A stretch of DNA of 49,450 nucleotides from an uncultured SAR86 cluster bacterium (lineage in GTDB: Bacteria > Pseudomonadota > Gammaproteobacteria > Magnimaribacterales > D2472). The position numbers and the translations under genes were made by a program. The DNA lies in assembly GCA_902541365.1 (NCBI GenBank), contig CACBQK010000007.1, forward strand, positions 1 through 49,450, given 5' to 3'. The notes below the pieces were generated by a model. It was not told the origin of the DNA, made no database searches, and saw only the letters and a list, made by a program, of their open reading frames with translations. Positions 32,371-42,306 of this stretch are shown here, piece by piece; position 1 is the first letter of the stretch; every line of letters starts with the position of its first letter.

Positions 32371-33147
32371 ATGAGAATTGTTGTCGTAAGCGGAGGCTTT
32401 GATCCAATACATTCTGGTCATATTGCCTATTTTAAGGCTGCAAGATCATATGGTGATAAATTAGTAATAGCTCTCAATAGCGATGCTTGGCTTGAAAACA
32501 AAAAAGGCAAAGCATTTATGCCATTTGATGAGCGAAAAACTATTATTGAAAATTTAACTTTTGTCGATGAAGTAATTGATTTTGAAGATGATGATCATGG
32601 TAGTTGCATAAAAGGTTTAGAAAAAGTTAAATCCATGTATCCCAATGAAGAGATAGTTTTTGCTAATGGCGGAGATCGTAATAAAGAAAATATTCCTGAG
32701 ATGCAAGTTAGTGGAATAGAGTTCTTGTTCAGTGTAGGCGGAGATGATAAAAAAAATTCTTCAAGCTGGATTCTTAAAAATTGGCAATACTACAAAGAAG
32801 ATAGATTGTGGGGAACTTTCTATAATTTGTTTGAAGATGGTCAGGAAATAAAAGTGAAGGAATTAATAGTTAGTCCTGGTGAAGGCATGAGTTTCCAAAA
32901 ACACTTTAAAAGAAATGAAATCTGGCTCGTAAGTAAAGGTAAATGTATTGTAAATTATAGCGACGATACTCCAGATAATAGAAAAAATATTCAACTTGAA
33001 AAGTTTGATTATTATCATGTTCCGGTTGGAAAATGGCATCAAATAACAAATCCTTTTGACGAAACTTGTCACCTTATTGAGATTCAATATGGAGAAGCTT
33101 GTGTTGAAGAGGATATTGAAAGAGTTGATTACTATAAACCTCAATAA
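32371..33147 (+). CDS. Fused cytidylyltransferase-like and cupin protein
   Basis: Residues 1-125 form an HxGH nucleotidyltransferase domain: VVSGGFDPIHSGHIAYF (H14-S-G-H17), ALNSDAWLENKKG and PFDERKTIIENLTFVDEVI, like TagD/HldE-type enzymes that activate sugar or alcohol phosphates. Residues about 146-255 form a cupin domain: RLWGTFYNL, HFKRNEIWLVSKG with His178 and Glu183, and VPVGKWHQITNP, resembling type II mannose-6-phosphate isomerase cupins. The join is in one frame without frameshift, so this is a true fusion. The substrate is unknown; surface polysaccharide or nucleotide-sugar synthesis is the best guess. It stands alone between pntB and gyrA. Confidence 0.85.
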   Translation: MRIVVVSGGFDPIHSGHIAYFKAARSYGDKLVIALNSDAWLENKKGKAFMPFDERKTIIENLTFVDEVIDFEDDDHGSCIKGLEKVKSMYPNEEIVFANGGDRNKENIPEMQVSGIEFLFSVGGDDKKNSSSWILKNWQYYKEDRLWGTFYNLFEDGQEIKVKELIVSPGEGMSFQKHFKRNEIWLVSKGKCIVNYSDDTPDNRKNIQLEKFDYYHVPVGKWHQITNPFDETCHLIEIQYGEACVEEDIERVDYYKPQ

Positions 33148-33193
33148 AAACAGGTATTTCAAGCCATTTTCGTGGTAAAATAATAATTAAAAT

Positions 33194-33222
33194 TTGATCC
33201 AAAACTATCAAATTTTTATACT
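33194..33222 (+). promoter_or_regulatory. Sigma70-type promoter for gyrA
   Basis: TTGATC (33194-33199) and TATACT (33217-33222) are separated by exactly 17 bases, the best promoter match noticed in the window. Initiation near 33229 would leave a leader of about nine bases before the gyrA ATG at 33238. The bases before the ATG (AAAATCCAAAAA) show no SD. This promoter probably drives at least gyrA-serC-pheA-tyrA-aroA-cmk-rpsA, as all these genes overlap. Confidence 0.6.
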
Positions 33223-33237
33223 TTAAAAATCCAAAAA

Positions 33238-35775
33238 ATGTCAGATTTTGCTAAAGAAATCCTTCCTGTTAATATCGAGGATGAATTAAAACAATCTTAT
33301 CTAAGCTATGCCATGAGTGTAATTCATGGAAGGGCGCTTCCAGATGTTCGAGATGGCTTAAAACCTGTGCATAGAAGAATACTTTATGCGATGCATGATC
33401 TTAAAAATAATTACAACAAACCATATAAAAAATCTGCAAGGGTCGTCGGAGATGTAATTGGTAAATATCACCCTCATGGAGATTCTGCTGCATATGATGC
33501 GATTGTAAGAATGGCTCAAGATTTTTCAATGAGATATACACTCATAGAGGGCCAAGGAAACTTTGGTTCAATAGATGGAGATCCTCCAGCTGCTATGAGA
33601 TATACGGAAGTCAGGATGCAAAAAATTTCTGATGAAATTCTTGCTGATTTAGAAAAAGAAACTGTCTCTTTTTCAGAAAATTATGATGGCTCTGAGCAAA
33701 TGCCTGATGTTATGCCAACTAAAATCCCAAATCTTTTAATTAATGGATCATCAGGTATAGCAGTAGGTATGGCAACAAATGTTCCTCCGCATAATCTCAC
33801 TGAAGTAATAAATGGTTCTCTAAAGTTGCTTGAGAATCCAAAATTATCTATTGATCAGATCATTGATTCAATAAGTGGACCTGATTTCCCAACCGGGGGA
33901 ACCATTGATGGCAAAATGGGTATCTATGAGGCATATAAGACTGGAAGAGGGATAATTTATGTACGATCTAAATCAAAGGTAGAGGAAAGCAAAAATGGAA
34001 AGAAATCTTTAGTTATCTATGAAATACCTTTCATGGTCAACAAAGCAAGAACTCTCGAGAAGATAGCAGAGCTTGTAAAAGAGAAAAAACTCGATGGTAT
34101 AAGTGAGATCAGAGATGAAAGCGATAAAGATGGACTAAGAATAGTCATCGATGTTAAGAAGGGTGAGTCTGTCGAAGTATTAGAAAATAATCTTTTTGCT
34201 CAGACTCAACTTGAGCAGTCATTTGGGATTAACTTCACTGTCTTGGTTGATGGACAACCAAAGGTTCTGAATTTAAAAGAAATCCTTCAAGAATTTTTAA
34301 AGCATAGAAAAGACGTTGTTTTAAAAAGAACAAAATTCGAGCTTAGAAAGGCTAAAGAAAGAGGTCATATTGTAGAAGGCTTAATGGTTGCCATTGCTAA
34401 CATCGATGAAATCATAAAGATTATTAAAAAATCTAAGGACCCAAAGATAGCAGCTCAGGAGTTAGTTAAAAAGAAATGGAAAGCTGGCCCTGTAGAAGCA
34501 ATTCTTAAGAAAGTAGGAAAAGACGCATGTAAGCCAAAGGGTGTAGCAAAAGGTGTTGGGTTAACAGGGAAATCATATAAACTTTCTAATGATCAGGCAA
34601 AAGCTATTCTTGAATTAAGGCTTGGAAGATTAACAGGACTTGAGCAAGATAATCTATCTAGTGAGTTTAATGCTTTAATTGAAAAGATCACTTCACTTCA
34701 AGAAATCATTGATGATAAAGGGGTTCTTCAAAAGGTTATAGAAGATGAGCTTAATGAAATAAAAGAAACTTATGGTGATGATAGAAGAACAGATATTAAT
34801 GACACTAGACAAGATATTTCAAATGAAGATTTAATACCAGAGGAAACAAGAGTACTAACAATATCGAGGACAGGATACGCAAAAACTCAACCGCTTGAAG
34901 AATATAGAGAGCAGAGAAGAGGAGGTCAGGGCAAAGCCGCTGCCTCAGTTAAAGAAGAAGATGTTATTCAAAATCTTTATGTATTAAGCAGTCATTCACA
35001 AATGCTTTGTTTTACAACAAAAGGGAAAGTTTATTGGTTGAAGGTGTATGAAGTTCCTGTTGCAAGTAGAACATCAAAAGGAAGACCTCTTGTGAACATG
35101 CTTAATTTAGATGATGATGAAAAGGTCAGTGACATTTTACCTGTTGGTGAGTTTTCAGAGGATAGATATGTTTTCATGGCAACTAGAAAGGGGACAACTA
35201 AAAAAACACAATTAAGCTTTTTTGCAAAAAAATATAAATCAGGCATCAAAGCAATTAATTTAGATGCCGATGATGAACTTATTGGTTCAGCAATTACAAA
35301 TGGAGACGATGAAATACTTTTGGCTTCCTCAGCAGGAAAGCTGATAAGATTTTCTGAGAAGAAAGTAAGACCAATGGGTAGAACAGCTAGAGGCGTAAGA
35401 GGAATGCGTATCAAAAAAGATCAACAAATTATCTCTTTAATGGTTGCAGATAATGAAAAAGAGATTCTATGTGTTTCTGAAAATGGGTTTGGTAAAAAGA
35501 CACCAGTTGATGATTTCCCAACACATAATCGGGGTGGCCAGGGCGTAATTTCTATTAAAACTAGTGAAAGGAATGGGCTTATGGTTGCGTCAACTCTCGT
35601 TGATAATAATGATGGAATAATGCTCATAAGTGATAAAGGCACAATGATCAGAACCTCTGCGGAACAAATACCAACAATTAGCAGAAATACTCAAGGTGTA
35701 AAAATAATTACTCCAAAAGAGGGTGAGAAGATCCTCGAATGTGTAAGGATAGATCCTGAAGATGAGGAAGAATGA
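33238..35775 (+). CDS. gyrA: DNA gyrase subunit A
   Basis: GyrA carries the breakage-reunion activity of gyrase. Visible are [29 protein letters not shown] (near 20-50), the [23 protein letters not shown] with Ser and Asp at the quinolone-related positions (wild type), the catalytic tyrosine in [10 protein letters not shown], and the C-terminal beta-pinwheel repeats. The GyrA box at residues 559-565 reads QRRGGQG rather than QRRGGKG. A long acidic tail (EDEEE) ends the protein. The length of 845 is near E. coli (875). serC overlaps by four bases (ATGA), as in Pseudomonas-type gene order. Confidence 0.98.
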   Translation: MSDFAKEILPVNIEDELKQSYLSYAMSVIHGRALPDVRDGLKPVHRRILYAMHDLKNNYNKPYKKSARVVGDVIGKYHPHGDSAAYDAIVRMAQDFSMRYTLIEGQGNFGSIDGDPPAAMRYTEVRMQKISDEILADLEKETVSFSENYDGSEQMPDVMPTKIPNLLINGSSGIAVGMATNVPPHNLTEVINGSLKLLENPKLSIDQIIDSISGPDFPTGGTIDGKMGIYEAYKTGRGIIYVRSKSKVEESKNGKKSLVIYEIPFMVNKARTLEKIAELVKEKKLDGISEIRDESDKDGLRIVIDVKKGESVEVLENNLFAQTQLEQSFGINFTVLVDGQPKVLNLKEILQEFLKHRKDVVLKRTKFELRKAKERGHIVEGLMVAIANIDEIIKIIKKSKDPKIAAQELVKKKWKAGPVEAILKKVGKDACKPKGVAKGVGLTGKSYKLSNDQAKAILELRLGRLTGLEQDNLSSEFNALIEKITSLQEIIDDKGVLQKVIEDELNEIKETYGDDRRTDINDTRQDISNEDLIPEETRVLTISRTGYAKTQPLEEYREQRRGGQGKAAASVKEEDVIQNLYVLSSHSQMLCFTTKGKVYWLKVYEVPVASRTSKGRPLVNMLNLDDDEKVSDILPVGEFSEDRYVFMATRKGTTKKTQLSFFAKKYKSGIKAINLDADDELIGSAITNGDDEILLASSAGKLIRFSEKKVRPMGRTARGVRGMRIKKDQQIISLMVADNEKEILCVSENGFGKKTPVDDFPTHNRGGQGVISIKTSERNGLMVASTLVDNNDGIMLISDKGTMIRTSAEQIPTISRNTQGVKIITPKEGEKILECVRIDPEDEEE

Positions 35776-36860
35776 GGAAGTGGAATTTTTGTGCTGGCCC
35801 TGCAGCAATTCCTGAAGAAGTTCTAATAGAAGCGCAAAATGAACTCTTGGAGTGGGGCCTCTCTGGTTCTTCAGTCATGGAGGTGAGTCATCGATCTAAT
35901 TTATTTGCTGAAGTTGCAACCTCTTCAACTACAGATATAAAAGCTCTTTTAAATATAGGAGACGATCATGAAGTTCTTTTTCTGCAAGGTGGAGCAACCC
36001 TCCAATTTACATCTGTTCCATTGAACTTCACTAAAGAAAGTTCTATTGTAAGCTACCTAAATACCGGACTTTGGTCAAAAAAAGCCATTAAGGCTGCATC
36101 AAAATATGCCTCAGTTAATGTTGTCGCATCTTCAGAGGAATCAAACTATACATATGTTCCTAGTACTAGAGAATGGAGAGTAGATTCTGATAGCATTTAT
36201 TTTCATTATGTTATGAATGAGACAATACAGGGGCTTGCAATGCGAGATCCAATCTCATCTGAGATACCTGTTATTTGTGATATGTCTTCATGCATTCTAA
36301 GTGAAGAAGTTGATTTTCATAACCTTGATCTTGTATATGCGGGCGCTCAAAAGAATATTGGCCCTGCTGGATTAACTTTGGTAATCATAAAAAAAGATTT
36401 TTTAGAAAAAGCAAATGAAGATATTCCTGACATTCTTAGCTATAAAAAAAATAGTCAGGCAGGCTCTATGTTAAACACTCCACCTACCTTTGCATGGTAT
36501 CTTGCAGGAAAAGTATTTAAATGGCTTTTAAAAAAAGGTGGAGTAAAAAGTATTCAAAAAGAAAATGAAAAAAAAGCAAAGCTCCTTTATGACTTTATAG
36601 ATTCCTCTTCTTTTTACTCAAATCCAGTTGAGAAAGAATATCGATCAATTATGAATGTTCCTTTTCTTCTTGATGATGAGAATGCTGATTCTTCATTTCT
36701 TGAAAAGGCAGAAAAAAAAGGCCTCTTAAATCTAAAAGGTCACAGATCAGTTGGAGGTATGCGTGCAAGTATATATAATGCTACTCCGTTTGAAGCTGTG
36801 GAGGATTTGGTTTCTTTCATGAGTGATTTTGAGAGAAGCTATACTGGGAATGGAAAATAA
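35772..36860 (+). CDS. serC: Phosphoserine aminotransferase
   Basis: SerC is a PLP enzyme of serine and pyridoxine synthesis. The start [18 protein letters not shown], then [12 protein letters not shown] (near 34-45), [18 protein letters not shown] (near 70), CDMSSCILS (near 168) and the PLP-lysine block [14 protein letters not shown] (near 189) identify it. The C-terminus has [18 protein letters not shown], which binds phosphate. The length of 362 matches E. coli. The ATG overlaps the gyrA stop and has GAGGAAG just upstream as SD. The 3' end overlaps pheA by 11 bp. Confidence 0.97.
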   Translation: MRKWNFCAGPAAIPEEVLIEAQNELLEWGLSGSSVMEVSHRSNLFAEVATSSTTDIKALLNIGDDHEVLFLQGGATLQFTSVPLNFTKESSIVSYLNTGLWSKKAIKAASKYASVNVVASSEESNYTYVPSTREWRVDSDSIYFHYVMNETIQGLAMRDPISSEIPVICDMSSCILSEEVDFHNLDLVYAGAQKNIGPAGLTLVIIKKDFLEKANEDIPDILSYKKNSQAGSMLNTPPTFAWYLAGKVFKWLLKKGGVKSIQKENEKKAKLLYDFIDSSSFYSNPVEKEYRSIMNVPFLLDDENADSSFLEKAEKKGLLNLKGHRSVGGMRASIYNATPFEAVEDLVSFMSDFERSYTGNGK

Positions 36861-37932
36861 AGTAAAAGATCTAAGAGATAAAATAGATGAAATCGATCTC
36901 AAAATACTTGATTTAATACAATCAAGAGCTATTCATGCTTCAAAGATAGGCGAAATTAAAAAAGAATCTCCTGATTTCGATGGAGTCTTTTATAAACCAG
37001 AAAGAGAGAAAGAAATAATTGATAGGCTGAGTAAGAAAAATAGTGAGCCTCTAAGAATTAATAACGTAAAGAATATCTTTAAAGAAATTATTTCTGCGTG
37101 TCTTTCGATTGAAGGCGAACTATCAATATCATATTTAGGTCCTGAGGGGAGTTTTTCAGATTCCGCTAAAAAAGATCATTTTGGAAGCTCTGTTACTTCA
37201 CAGCCAAAAAGTACAATTGAGGGAATTTTCAAGAGTGTCGAGATGGGAGCTACAAATTTTGGCATAGTTCCTTTCGAGAACTCCTCTCAAGGAGTAATTA
37301 ATACAACTCTAAATTGCTTATCCGACTTCAATATCCAGATTTGTGGAGAGACAATTGTTAATATTGAGCATCATCTTGCTGCTAAAAAAAATATTGAAAT
37401 TTCCCAAATCAAGAAAGTAGTTTCTCATCCTCAAGCTCTGGGTCAGTGTTCAAAATGGATTAGTAAAAATTTTAGAGATATTAACCAAGTTCCAATGAAC
37501 AGCACGGCTGAAGCAGCAAAGTTTGTTAGTAATAACGATAACTGTGTTGCGATTGTCAGTGATTTAGCTATCGAAAAATATCAATTACATTGTGTTGCAA
37601 AGTCAATTCAAGATTTTAAAGATAATCAAACTAGATTTCTTGTAATAGGGAATTTTGAACCAGAAATTGCAGAAAAAAATAAGTCTAGTCTTTTGATAAG
37701 GACTGAAAATAAACCCGGAGCTCTTTTAGAAATATTAAAGCCATTTAATGAATACAACATAAATCTCTTTAGGATTGAAACCAGGCCCTCAAGATCAGAT
37801 AGAGGCTCTCATGATTTCTTTATTGATAGTGAAGGACATATCGATGAAAAAGAAATGCAACTAGTTATAAAAAAAGTAAAAGATGTGAGCAGCTTTGTAA
37901 AAGTTCTTGGATCATACCCCATGCATTCATGA
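36850..37932 (+). CDS. pheA: Bifunctional chorismate mutase/prephenate dehydratase
   Basis: Residues 1-85 form an AroQ-type chorismate mutase (LRDKIDEIDLKILDLIQSR...KIGEIKK). Residues about 95-270 form prephenate dehydratase, with YLGPEGSFSDSAKKDHFG, GIVPFENSSQGVINTTL, HPQALGQC and the catalytic NQTRFLVIG. Residues 280-360 form an ACT domain, with RTENKPGALLEILKPF and IETRPSRS (usually ESRP). The ACT domain suggests phenylalanine feedback control. The chosen ATG at 36850 matches the family start; the 27-base extension to an upstream alternative start adds nothing family-like. tyrA follows by a 4-bp overlap; hisC, which sits here in Pseudomonas, is absent. Confidence 0.96.
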   Translation: MENKVKDLRDKIDEIDLKILDLIQSRAIHASKIGEIKKESPDFDGVFYKPEREKEIIDRLSKKNSEPLRINNVKNIFKEIISACLSIEGELSISYLGPEGSFSDSAKKDHFGSSVTSQPKSTIEGIFKSVEMGATNFGIVPFENSSQGVINTTLNCLSDFNIQICGETIVNIEHHLAAKKNIEISQIKKVVSHPQALGQCSKWISKNFRDINQVPMNSTAEAAKFVSNNDNCVAIVSDLAIEKYQLHCVAKSIQDFKDNQTRFLVIGNFEPEIAEKNKSSLLIRTENKPGALLEILKPFNEYNINLFRIETRPSRSDRGSHDFFIDSEGHIDEKEMQLVIKKVKDVSSFVKVLGSYPMHS

Positions 37933-38756
37933 AGAGTATTTTAATTTTAGGTTTAGGTTTAATAGGTGGTTCACTTGCAAAAGCTATGAAAGAGAGTGGG
38001 CTTGAATATCGAATCTATGCTTATGATCCAGATCAATTAAGTCTTGAAAATGCATTAAATGATAAATCAATTGATGAAGCGGTTTATAAAATAGAGACAA
38101 TACTCCAAATAGAAGATCTGTCATTTATTATGCTTTGTTCATCTATTGATAAAACAATTGAAAACTTGAAATCTTTGAAAGCCATAGATGAAAAAACTCT
38201 TTTTGTATCTCTAGCAAGCTCCTTATCCTCAATAAATAACTTTGCGGTATCAGAGGGTATAAAAAATATTATATTTACGCATCCAATTTCGGGTTCACAT
38301 AAATCAGGTTATGAAAATGCATCCCCAGATTTATTTAATCAAAAAAATGTCATAAGTGTTCATGTAAACGATCTTTATGAAAATAAGACTCATGAAATAG
38401 AAAAGATTTGGTCTTCTATTGGATCAAATATTATCAATATGTCACTTGATGATCATGAAAGATTTTTAATGTTTACCAGTCATCTACCCCATTTAATTGC
38501 ATACACTACAATGCTTTCAATAGATGATGAGGTAGATATTTCTAAATTTTCAGCTGGAGGTTTAAAAGAGTTCTTGAGAATTGCAGAATCTAATCCAGAT
38601 CTGTGGGCAGATATTTTTTCTTCAAATTCAAAAAATTTAAAGGTTGGCTCAGAAATTTTCATTAATAATTTGAATAAAATTATCGATTTATTAAAAGATC
38701 CTGAAAGTCTCAAAGAATTACTAGCTGAAATAAGAAACAAAAAACAAAAATTGTGA
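37929..38756 (+). CDS. tyrA: Prephenate dehydrogenase
   Basis: The 275-residue protein begins with the NAD-binding motif ILGLGLIGGSLAKAMKES and has FVSLASSLSSI, THPISGSHKSGYENASPDLF (near 116-135) and HERFLMFTSHLPHLIAYTTM (near 176-195), all typical of TyrA. It makes 4-hydroxyphenylpyruvate (or, from arogenate, tyrosine). Unlike Pseudomonas, where tyrA and aroA are one fused gene, here they are separate overlapping genes in the same order. Prephenate versus arogenate preference is not visible. Confidence 0.93.
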   Translation: MKSILILGLGLIGGSLAKAMKESGLEYRIYAYDPDQLSLENALNDKSIDEAVYKIETILQIEDLSFIMLCSSIDKTIENLKSLKAIDEKTLFVSLASSLSSINNFAVSEGIKNIIFTHPISGSHKSGYENASPDLFNQKNVISVHVNDLYENKTHEIEKIWSSIGSNIINMSLDDHERFLMFTSHLPHLIAYTTMLSIDDEVDISKFSAGGLKEFLRIAESNPDLWADIFSSNSKNLKVGSEIFINNLNKIIDLLKDPESLKELLAEIRNKKQKL

Positions 38757-40066
38757 AAGCATACTCAAAAAGATCAAATAATTTACAAGGCACAGTTACT
38801 TGTCCGGGAGATAAGTCTATTTCACAGAGATCAGTGATAATTGGCTCTTTACTTGATGAAGATATTCAAATAAGCGGGTTCCTATTTGCTGAAGATCCTT
38901 TATCTACTATTGGCGCTTTAAGAAACCTTGGTCATGAAATTAAAATCGAAGATGACATAGTTTCGGTTGAGAATTCTAGGAAAAATATTTCTGATCAAAA
39001 AGTTTCTTGCAATTTAGGTAACTCTGGAACAGGATTTAGATTAATTTCAGGTTTGATTGCTGGTCAAGAAATAGACGCCGAACTCACAGGTGATGATTCT
39101 TTAAGTAAGCGTCCAATGAAAAGAATAATAAACCCTTTGAATGAAATGGGCGCCAAGATCGAATCTAATAAAGGTTGTGCTCCATTAACTTTTAATAAGA
39201 GCCAGTTGGTAAAAGAATTCCTATATGAAATGCCAATTGCCAGCGCACAACTTAAATCATGTCTTCTGTTAGCAGCTATTTCATCAAATATGAAGTTAAC
39301 TTTGCATGAGAATAGAGTTACTAGAGACCATACCGAAAGAATGCTTAAATATTTTGGAGCAAATATAATTACAAAAAAATATGAAGGTGGGCTAGATATC
39401 ATTCTTGATACTAACAATAAACTCGAAGCAAAAGATTATTCAGTGGTTGGAGATTTTTCCTCAGCATCATTTTTAATAGTGGCTGCTCTAATAACTAAAG
39501 ATAGTTCAATTACAATCAAAAATGTTGGAATTAACGAGACAAGATTTACATTACTGGAAATCCTAAAGAAAATGGGCTCAGATATTAATATTAAAAATCG
39601 TTCAATTTGTTGTGGTGAAGAGATGGCAGATATTGAAGTTTCTTCTTCTGCTTTGAGCGGGATAAGTATTGACGAGGAATCTATTCCTAAAATTATTGAT
39701 GAAATTCCGATTTTGTCTATTGCAGCAAGCTTTGCTGAGGGTGAGACATCTATAACTGGTGCTGGTGAGTTGAGATTCAAAGAATCTGATAGGCTTATGG
39801 CTATTGAAGAGGGATTAAATAAGTTGGGTGTAACTTATAAATCTTCAGATGACAGTATTGTAATTATGGGAAATAGAGATCTAAATATATCAAAAGAAGT
39901 TAATATTGACTCTTTTGGTGATCACAGAATCGCTATGAGTTTTTTAATTGCTGGATTAAGATTTGATTCAGAAGTGCATGTAAATGATTGCAAAAATATT
40001 GATACATCCTTTCCAAGCTTTTTTGAAACCTTTTCGTCTTTAGGAGCAGATATAAAAACAACATGA
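38753..40066 (+). CDS. aroA: 5-enolpyruvylshikimate-3-phosphate synthase
   Basis: AroA joins shikimate 3-phosphate and PEP. Diagnostic blocks are CPGDKSISQRSVIIGSL (near 17-33), LGNSGTGFRLISGLIAG (near 88), SLSKRPMKRIINPLNEMGA (near 116-134), IASAQLKSCLLLAAI (near 162), TRDHTERMLKYFG (near 189) and RFKESDRLMAIEEGL (near 340). The pattern is closest to the AroA half of Pseudomonas TyrA-AroA. The start is GTG overlapping the tyrA stop. The length is 437. It is encoded with pheA and tyrA, uniting both branches after chorismate with the step leading to it. cmk overlaps by four bases. Confidence 0.97.
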   Translation: MKAYSKRSNNLQGTVTCPGDKSISQRSVIIGSLLDEDIQISGFLFAEDPLSTIGALRNLGHEIKIEDDIVSVENSRKNISDQKVSCNLGNSGTGFRLISGLIAGQEIDAELTGDDSLSKRPMKRIINPLNEMGAKIESNKGCAPLTFNKSQLVKEFLYEMPIASAQLKSCLLLAAISSNMKLTLHENRVTRDHTERMLKYFGANIITKKYEGGLDIILDTNNKLEAKDYSVVGDFSSASFLIVAALITKDSSITIKNVGINETRFTLLEILKKMGSDINIKNRSICCGEEMADIEVSSSALSGISIDEESIPKIIDEIPILSIAASFAEGETSITGAGELRFKESDRLMAIEEGLNKLGVTYKSSDDSIVIMGNRDLNISKEVNIDSFGDHRIAMSFLIAGLRFDSEVHVNDCKNIDTSFPSFFETFSSLGADIKTT

Positions 40067-40716
40067 ATAAGGTAATAACTATCGACGGACCTTCAGCGTC
40101 AGGAAAAGGTACTTTAGCAATCTTTTTGGCAGAAAGATTGAATTGGAAAATACTTGATAGTGGAGCTTTGTATAGGGCTTTTGCATATTTCTCAATAAGC
40201 GAAAATGATCAGAGATTTATTGAACAAAATTTAAGGAAGATCAGCTTTAATATCGATGATAGTAGTATTCAAGTCATATTTGAAAATGAAGATATATCAG
40301 GGCATTTAAGAACTGAAGAGACAGCCATTCAGGCATCGAAAATAAGCTCTTTGCCATCAACAAGGGAAATACTTCTTCCCATTCAAAGATTCTTTTCAGA
40401 AACAAGTAATCTTATTGCAGATGGAAGAGATATGGGGAGTGTAGTTTTTCCTAATGCAAATTTAAAATTTTTCCTTGATGCAGCTCCTGAAGTGAGAGCA
40501 AAAAGAAGGTATTTAGAGTTGCAGAAAAGGGGACAAGAAGTTAATATGCACGACCTAATAAATGATATTGTTGAAAGAGACAAAAAAGATAGAACAAGAG
40601 AATTGTCTCCACTGATTAAAACAGAAGATTCTATATTATTAGACTCTACAAATTTAAATCAGGAATCTATATTAGCCGAGGCTCTTCAGCATATTAAAGA
40701 AAGGAATATTTTATGA
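40063..40716 (+). CDS. cmk: Cytidylate kinase
   Basis: The 217-residue protein opens ITIDGPSASGKGTLAIFLAERLNWKILDSGALYRA, the P-loop and CMP-binding start of Cmk. It continues with ADGRDMGSVVFPNANLKFFLDA (near 124-145) and the lid region RAKRRYLELQKRG, and ends with RTRELSPL and ILLDSTNL. It phosphorylates CMP and dCMP. The order aroA-cmk-rpsA is conserved in gammaproteobacteria; both junctions overlap by four bases. Confidence 0.96.
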   Translation: MNKVITIDGPSASGKGTLAIFLAERLNWKILDSGALYRAFAYFSISENDQRFIEQNLRKISFNIDDSSIQVIFENEDISGHLRTEETAIQASKISSLPSTREILLPIQRFFSETSNLIADGRDMGSVVFPNANLKFFLDAAPEVRAKRRYLELQKRGQEVNMHDLINDIVERDKKDRTRELSPLIKTEDSILLDSTNLNQESILAEALQHIKERNIL

Positions 40717-42020
40717 GTGAATCTTTTGCAGACCTTTTAGACGAAAGTATTGCAAGTCTTGAAATGCAGCCTGGATCAATAGTCTCCGGCGTTGTTTTGG
40801 ATATAGACAAAAACTGGGTCACAGTTCATGTTGGTCTCAAATCTGAGGGAGTAATCTCAATTGATGAATTTAGAACAAATGATGGCCAGTTAAATATTGA
40901 GGTTGGTGATCAAATTGAAGTTGCTTTAGAAGCTGTTGAAGATGGCTATGGTGAGACAAGAATCTCAAGAGAGAAAGCAAGAAAAATTTCTACTTGGAAA
41001 AATCTTGAACATGCATTAGAAACCGGTGAATTTGTAACTGGTAAAATATTAAATCGAGTCAAAGGTGGTTTTGCAGTTGAGGTGGATGTAGTTAAAGCAT
41101 TCCTTCCAGGGTCGCTGGTAGACACTAGACCACTAAAAGAAGCTCCTAACATTGAAAACACTATTCAAGACTTCAAAGTTATTAAGCTCGATTACAAAAG
41201 AAATAATGTTGTTCTATCAAGAAAAGCTGTACTTGAAGAAGCTAATTCTGCTGAGAAGTTAGAGTTACTTAAAAATTTAGAAGAGGGGCAAATAGTCAAA
41301 GGAATAGTTAAGAATATCACTGACTATGGCGCATTTATTGATCTTGGCGGACTCGATGGACTATTGCATATAACTGATATTTCATGGTCTAGAGTCATCA
41401 ATCCCTCGGATTCACTAAATCTAGGAGAAGAGATCGAAGTAAAAGTATTGAGCTTTGATAAAGAAAAGTTAAGAGTATCTCTTGGTTTAAAACAAATACA
41501 AAATGATCCTTGGGAAGAAATTGATTCCAAATATAGTTCAGGCGGTATTTATGAGGCAGTTGTCAGCAATGTCACTGATTATGGTTGCTTTGCAGAGCTT
41601 GAGCAAGGTATCGAAGGCTTGATTCACTTATCAGAGCTAGACTGGACGTCAAAAAACATACATCCTTCAAAAGTTGTTTCTCAAGATGAAAAAATTAAAG
41701 TAATGATTTTAGAAATTGATAGAGAAAAAAGAAGAATATCTTTAGGGTTAAAGCAAACCAAACCAAACCCTTGGGTTGAGTTTGATAATAAATATAATCT
41801 TGGTGACAATGTTGAGGGTGAAATAAAATCTATCACTGATTTTGGTATTTTTGTTGGCCTTGAGGGCAACATTGATGGTTTAATTCATCTTTCAGATATT
41901 TCTGAAGAAGATAATGCAAAAGAAGCTTTAGAAAAATTCTCAAAAGGCGACAAAATTACATGCGTTATTTTTGGAATTGATTCTGATAGAGAGAGAATTT
42001 CTCTTAAATTGAGTGAATAA
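40713..42020 (+). CDS. rpsA: 30S ribosomal protein S1 (five S1 domains)
   Basis: S1 helps mRNA bind the 30S subunit. The 435-residue protein starts FADLLDESI and contains S1 repeats at about residues 18-87, 103-170, 188-260, 275-347 and 362-433. The third to fifth have the clear pattern IVKGIVKNITDYGAFIDLGGLDGLLHITDISW, ending VSLGLKQ. E. coli S1 has 557 residues and six domains; this protein stops after five, ending ISLKLSE. The sixth domain is absent rather than frameshifted, because ihfB starts eight bases before the rpsA stop. Domain 6 is dispensable in E. coli, so function is expected to be normal. Confidence 0.95.
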   Translation: MSESFADLLDESIASLEMQPGSIVSGVVLDIDKNWVTVHVGLKSEGVISIDEFRTNDGQLNIEVGDQIEVALEAVEDGYGETRISREKARKISTWKNLEHALETGEFVTGKILNRVKGGFAVEVDVVKAFLPGSLVDTRPLKEAPNIENTIQDFKVIKLDYKRNNVVLSRKAVLEEANSAEKLELLKNLEEGQIVKGIVKNITDYGAFIDLGGLDGLLHITDISWSRVINPSDSLNLGEEIEVKVLSFDKEKLRVSLGLKQIQNDPWEEIDSKYSSGGIYEAVVSNVTDYGCFAELEQGIEGLIHLSELDWTSKNIHPSKVVSQDEKIKVMILEIDREKRRISLGLKQTKPNPWVEFDNKYNLGDNVEGEIKSITDFGIFVGLEGNIDGLIHLSDISEEDNAKEALEKFSKGDKITCVIFGIDSDRERISLKLSE

Positions 42021-42306
42021 GAAATCAAATAAGCTTAATAGATCCGATATAGAAGCATATATTCAAAACCAACTTCCTCATATTTCCAACAACCAAATAA
42101 AGCTTTCAATAGATCTTATTATCAATCAAATAGTTGAAACTGTTGCTATGGACGAAAAAGTAGAGATAAGAGGATTTGGAACATTCTCAAAGAAGTATGT
42201 AAGACCCAGAAAATTTGTTAATCCCAAGACAAAAGAGATTTCATATCTTGGAGAGACCGAAACTATACATTTTAAACCCTCAAAAAAGCTGACAAAGATT
42301 TTATGA
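42013..42306 (+). CDS. ihfB: Integration host factor beta subunit
   Basis: The 97-residue DNA-bending protein shows the HU/IHF fold: LNRSDIEAYIQNQLPHIS (helix 1), VAMDEKVEIRGFGTFSKKYV and RPRKFVNPKTKEI, which includes the proline at the tip of the beta-arm that intercalates DNA. The start is GTG overlapping the rpsA stop by eight bases. Position after rpsA is the conserved ihfB locus, which favours IHF-beta over HU. The alpha subunit is not in this window. Confidence 0.93.
   Translation: MNKKSNKLNRSDIEAYIQNQLPHISNNQIKLSIDLIINQIVETVAMDEKVEIRGFGTFSKKYVRPRKFVNPKTKEISYLGETETIHFKPSKKLTKIL

Noticed and set aside
36823-36849. Upstream in-frame alternative start for pheA giving nine extra residues
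   Set aside because: The extension would enlarge the overlap with serC to 38 bp and does not resemble the chorismate mutase N-terminus, which fits the ATG at 36850.
39064-39780. Open frames of 114-117 codons on the minus strand opposite aroA
   Set aside because: They lie wholly inside a well-supported gene, have hydrophobic low-complexity translations typical of antisense frames in AT-rich coding DNA, and have no recognisable motifs. The same holds for antisense frames opposite gyrA, purA, hflC, ribB and pgi.
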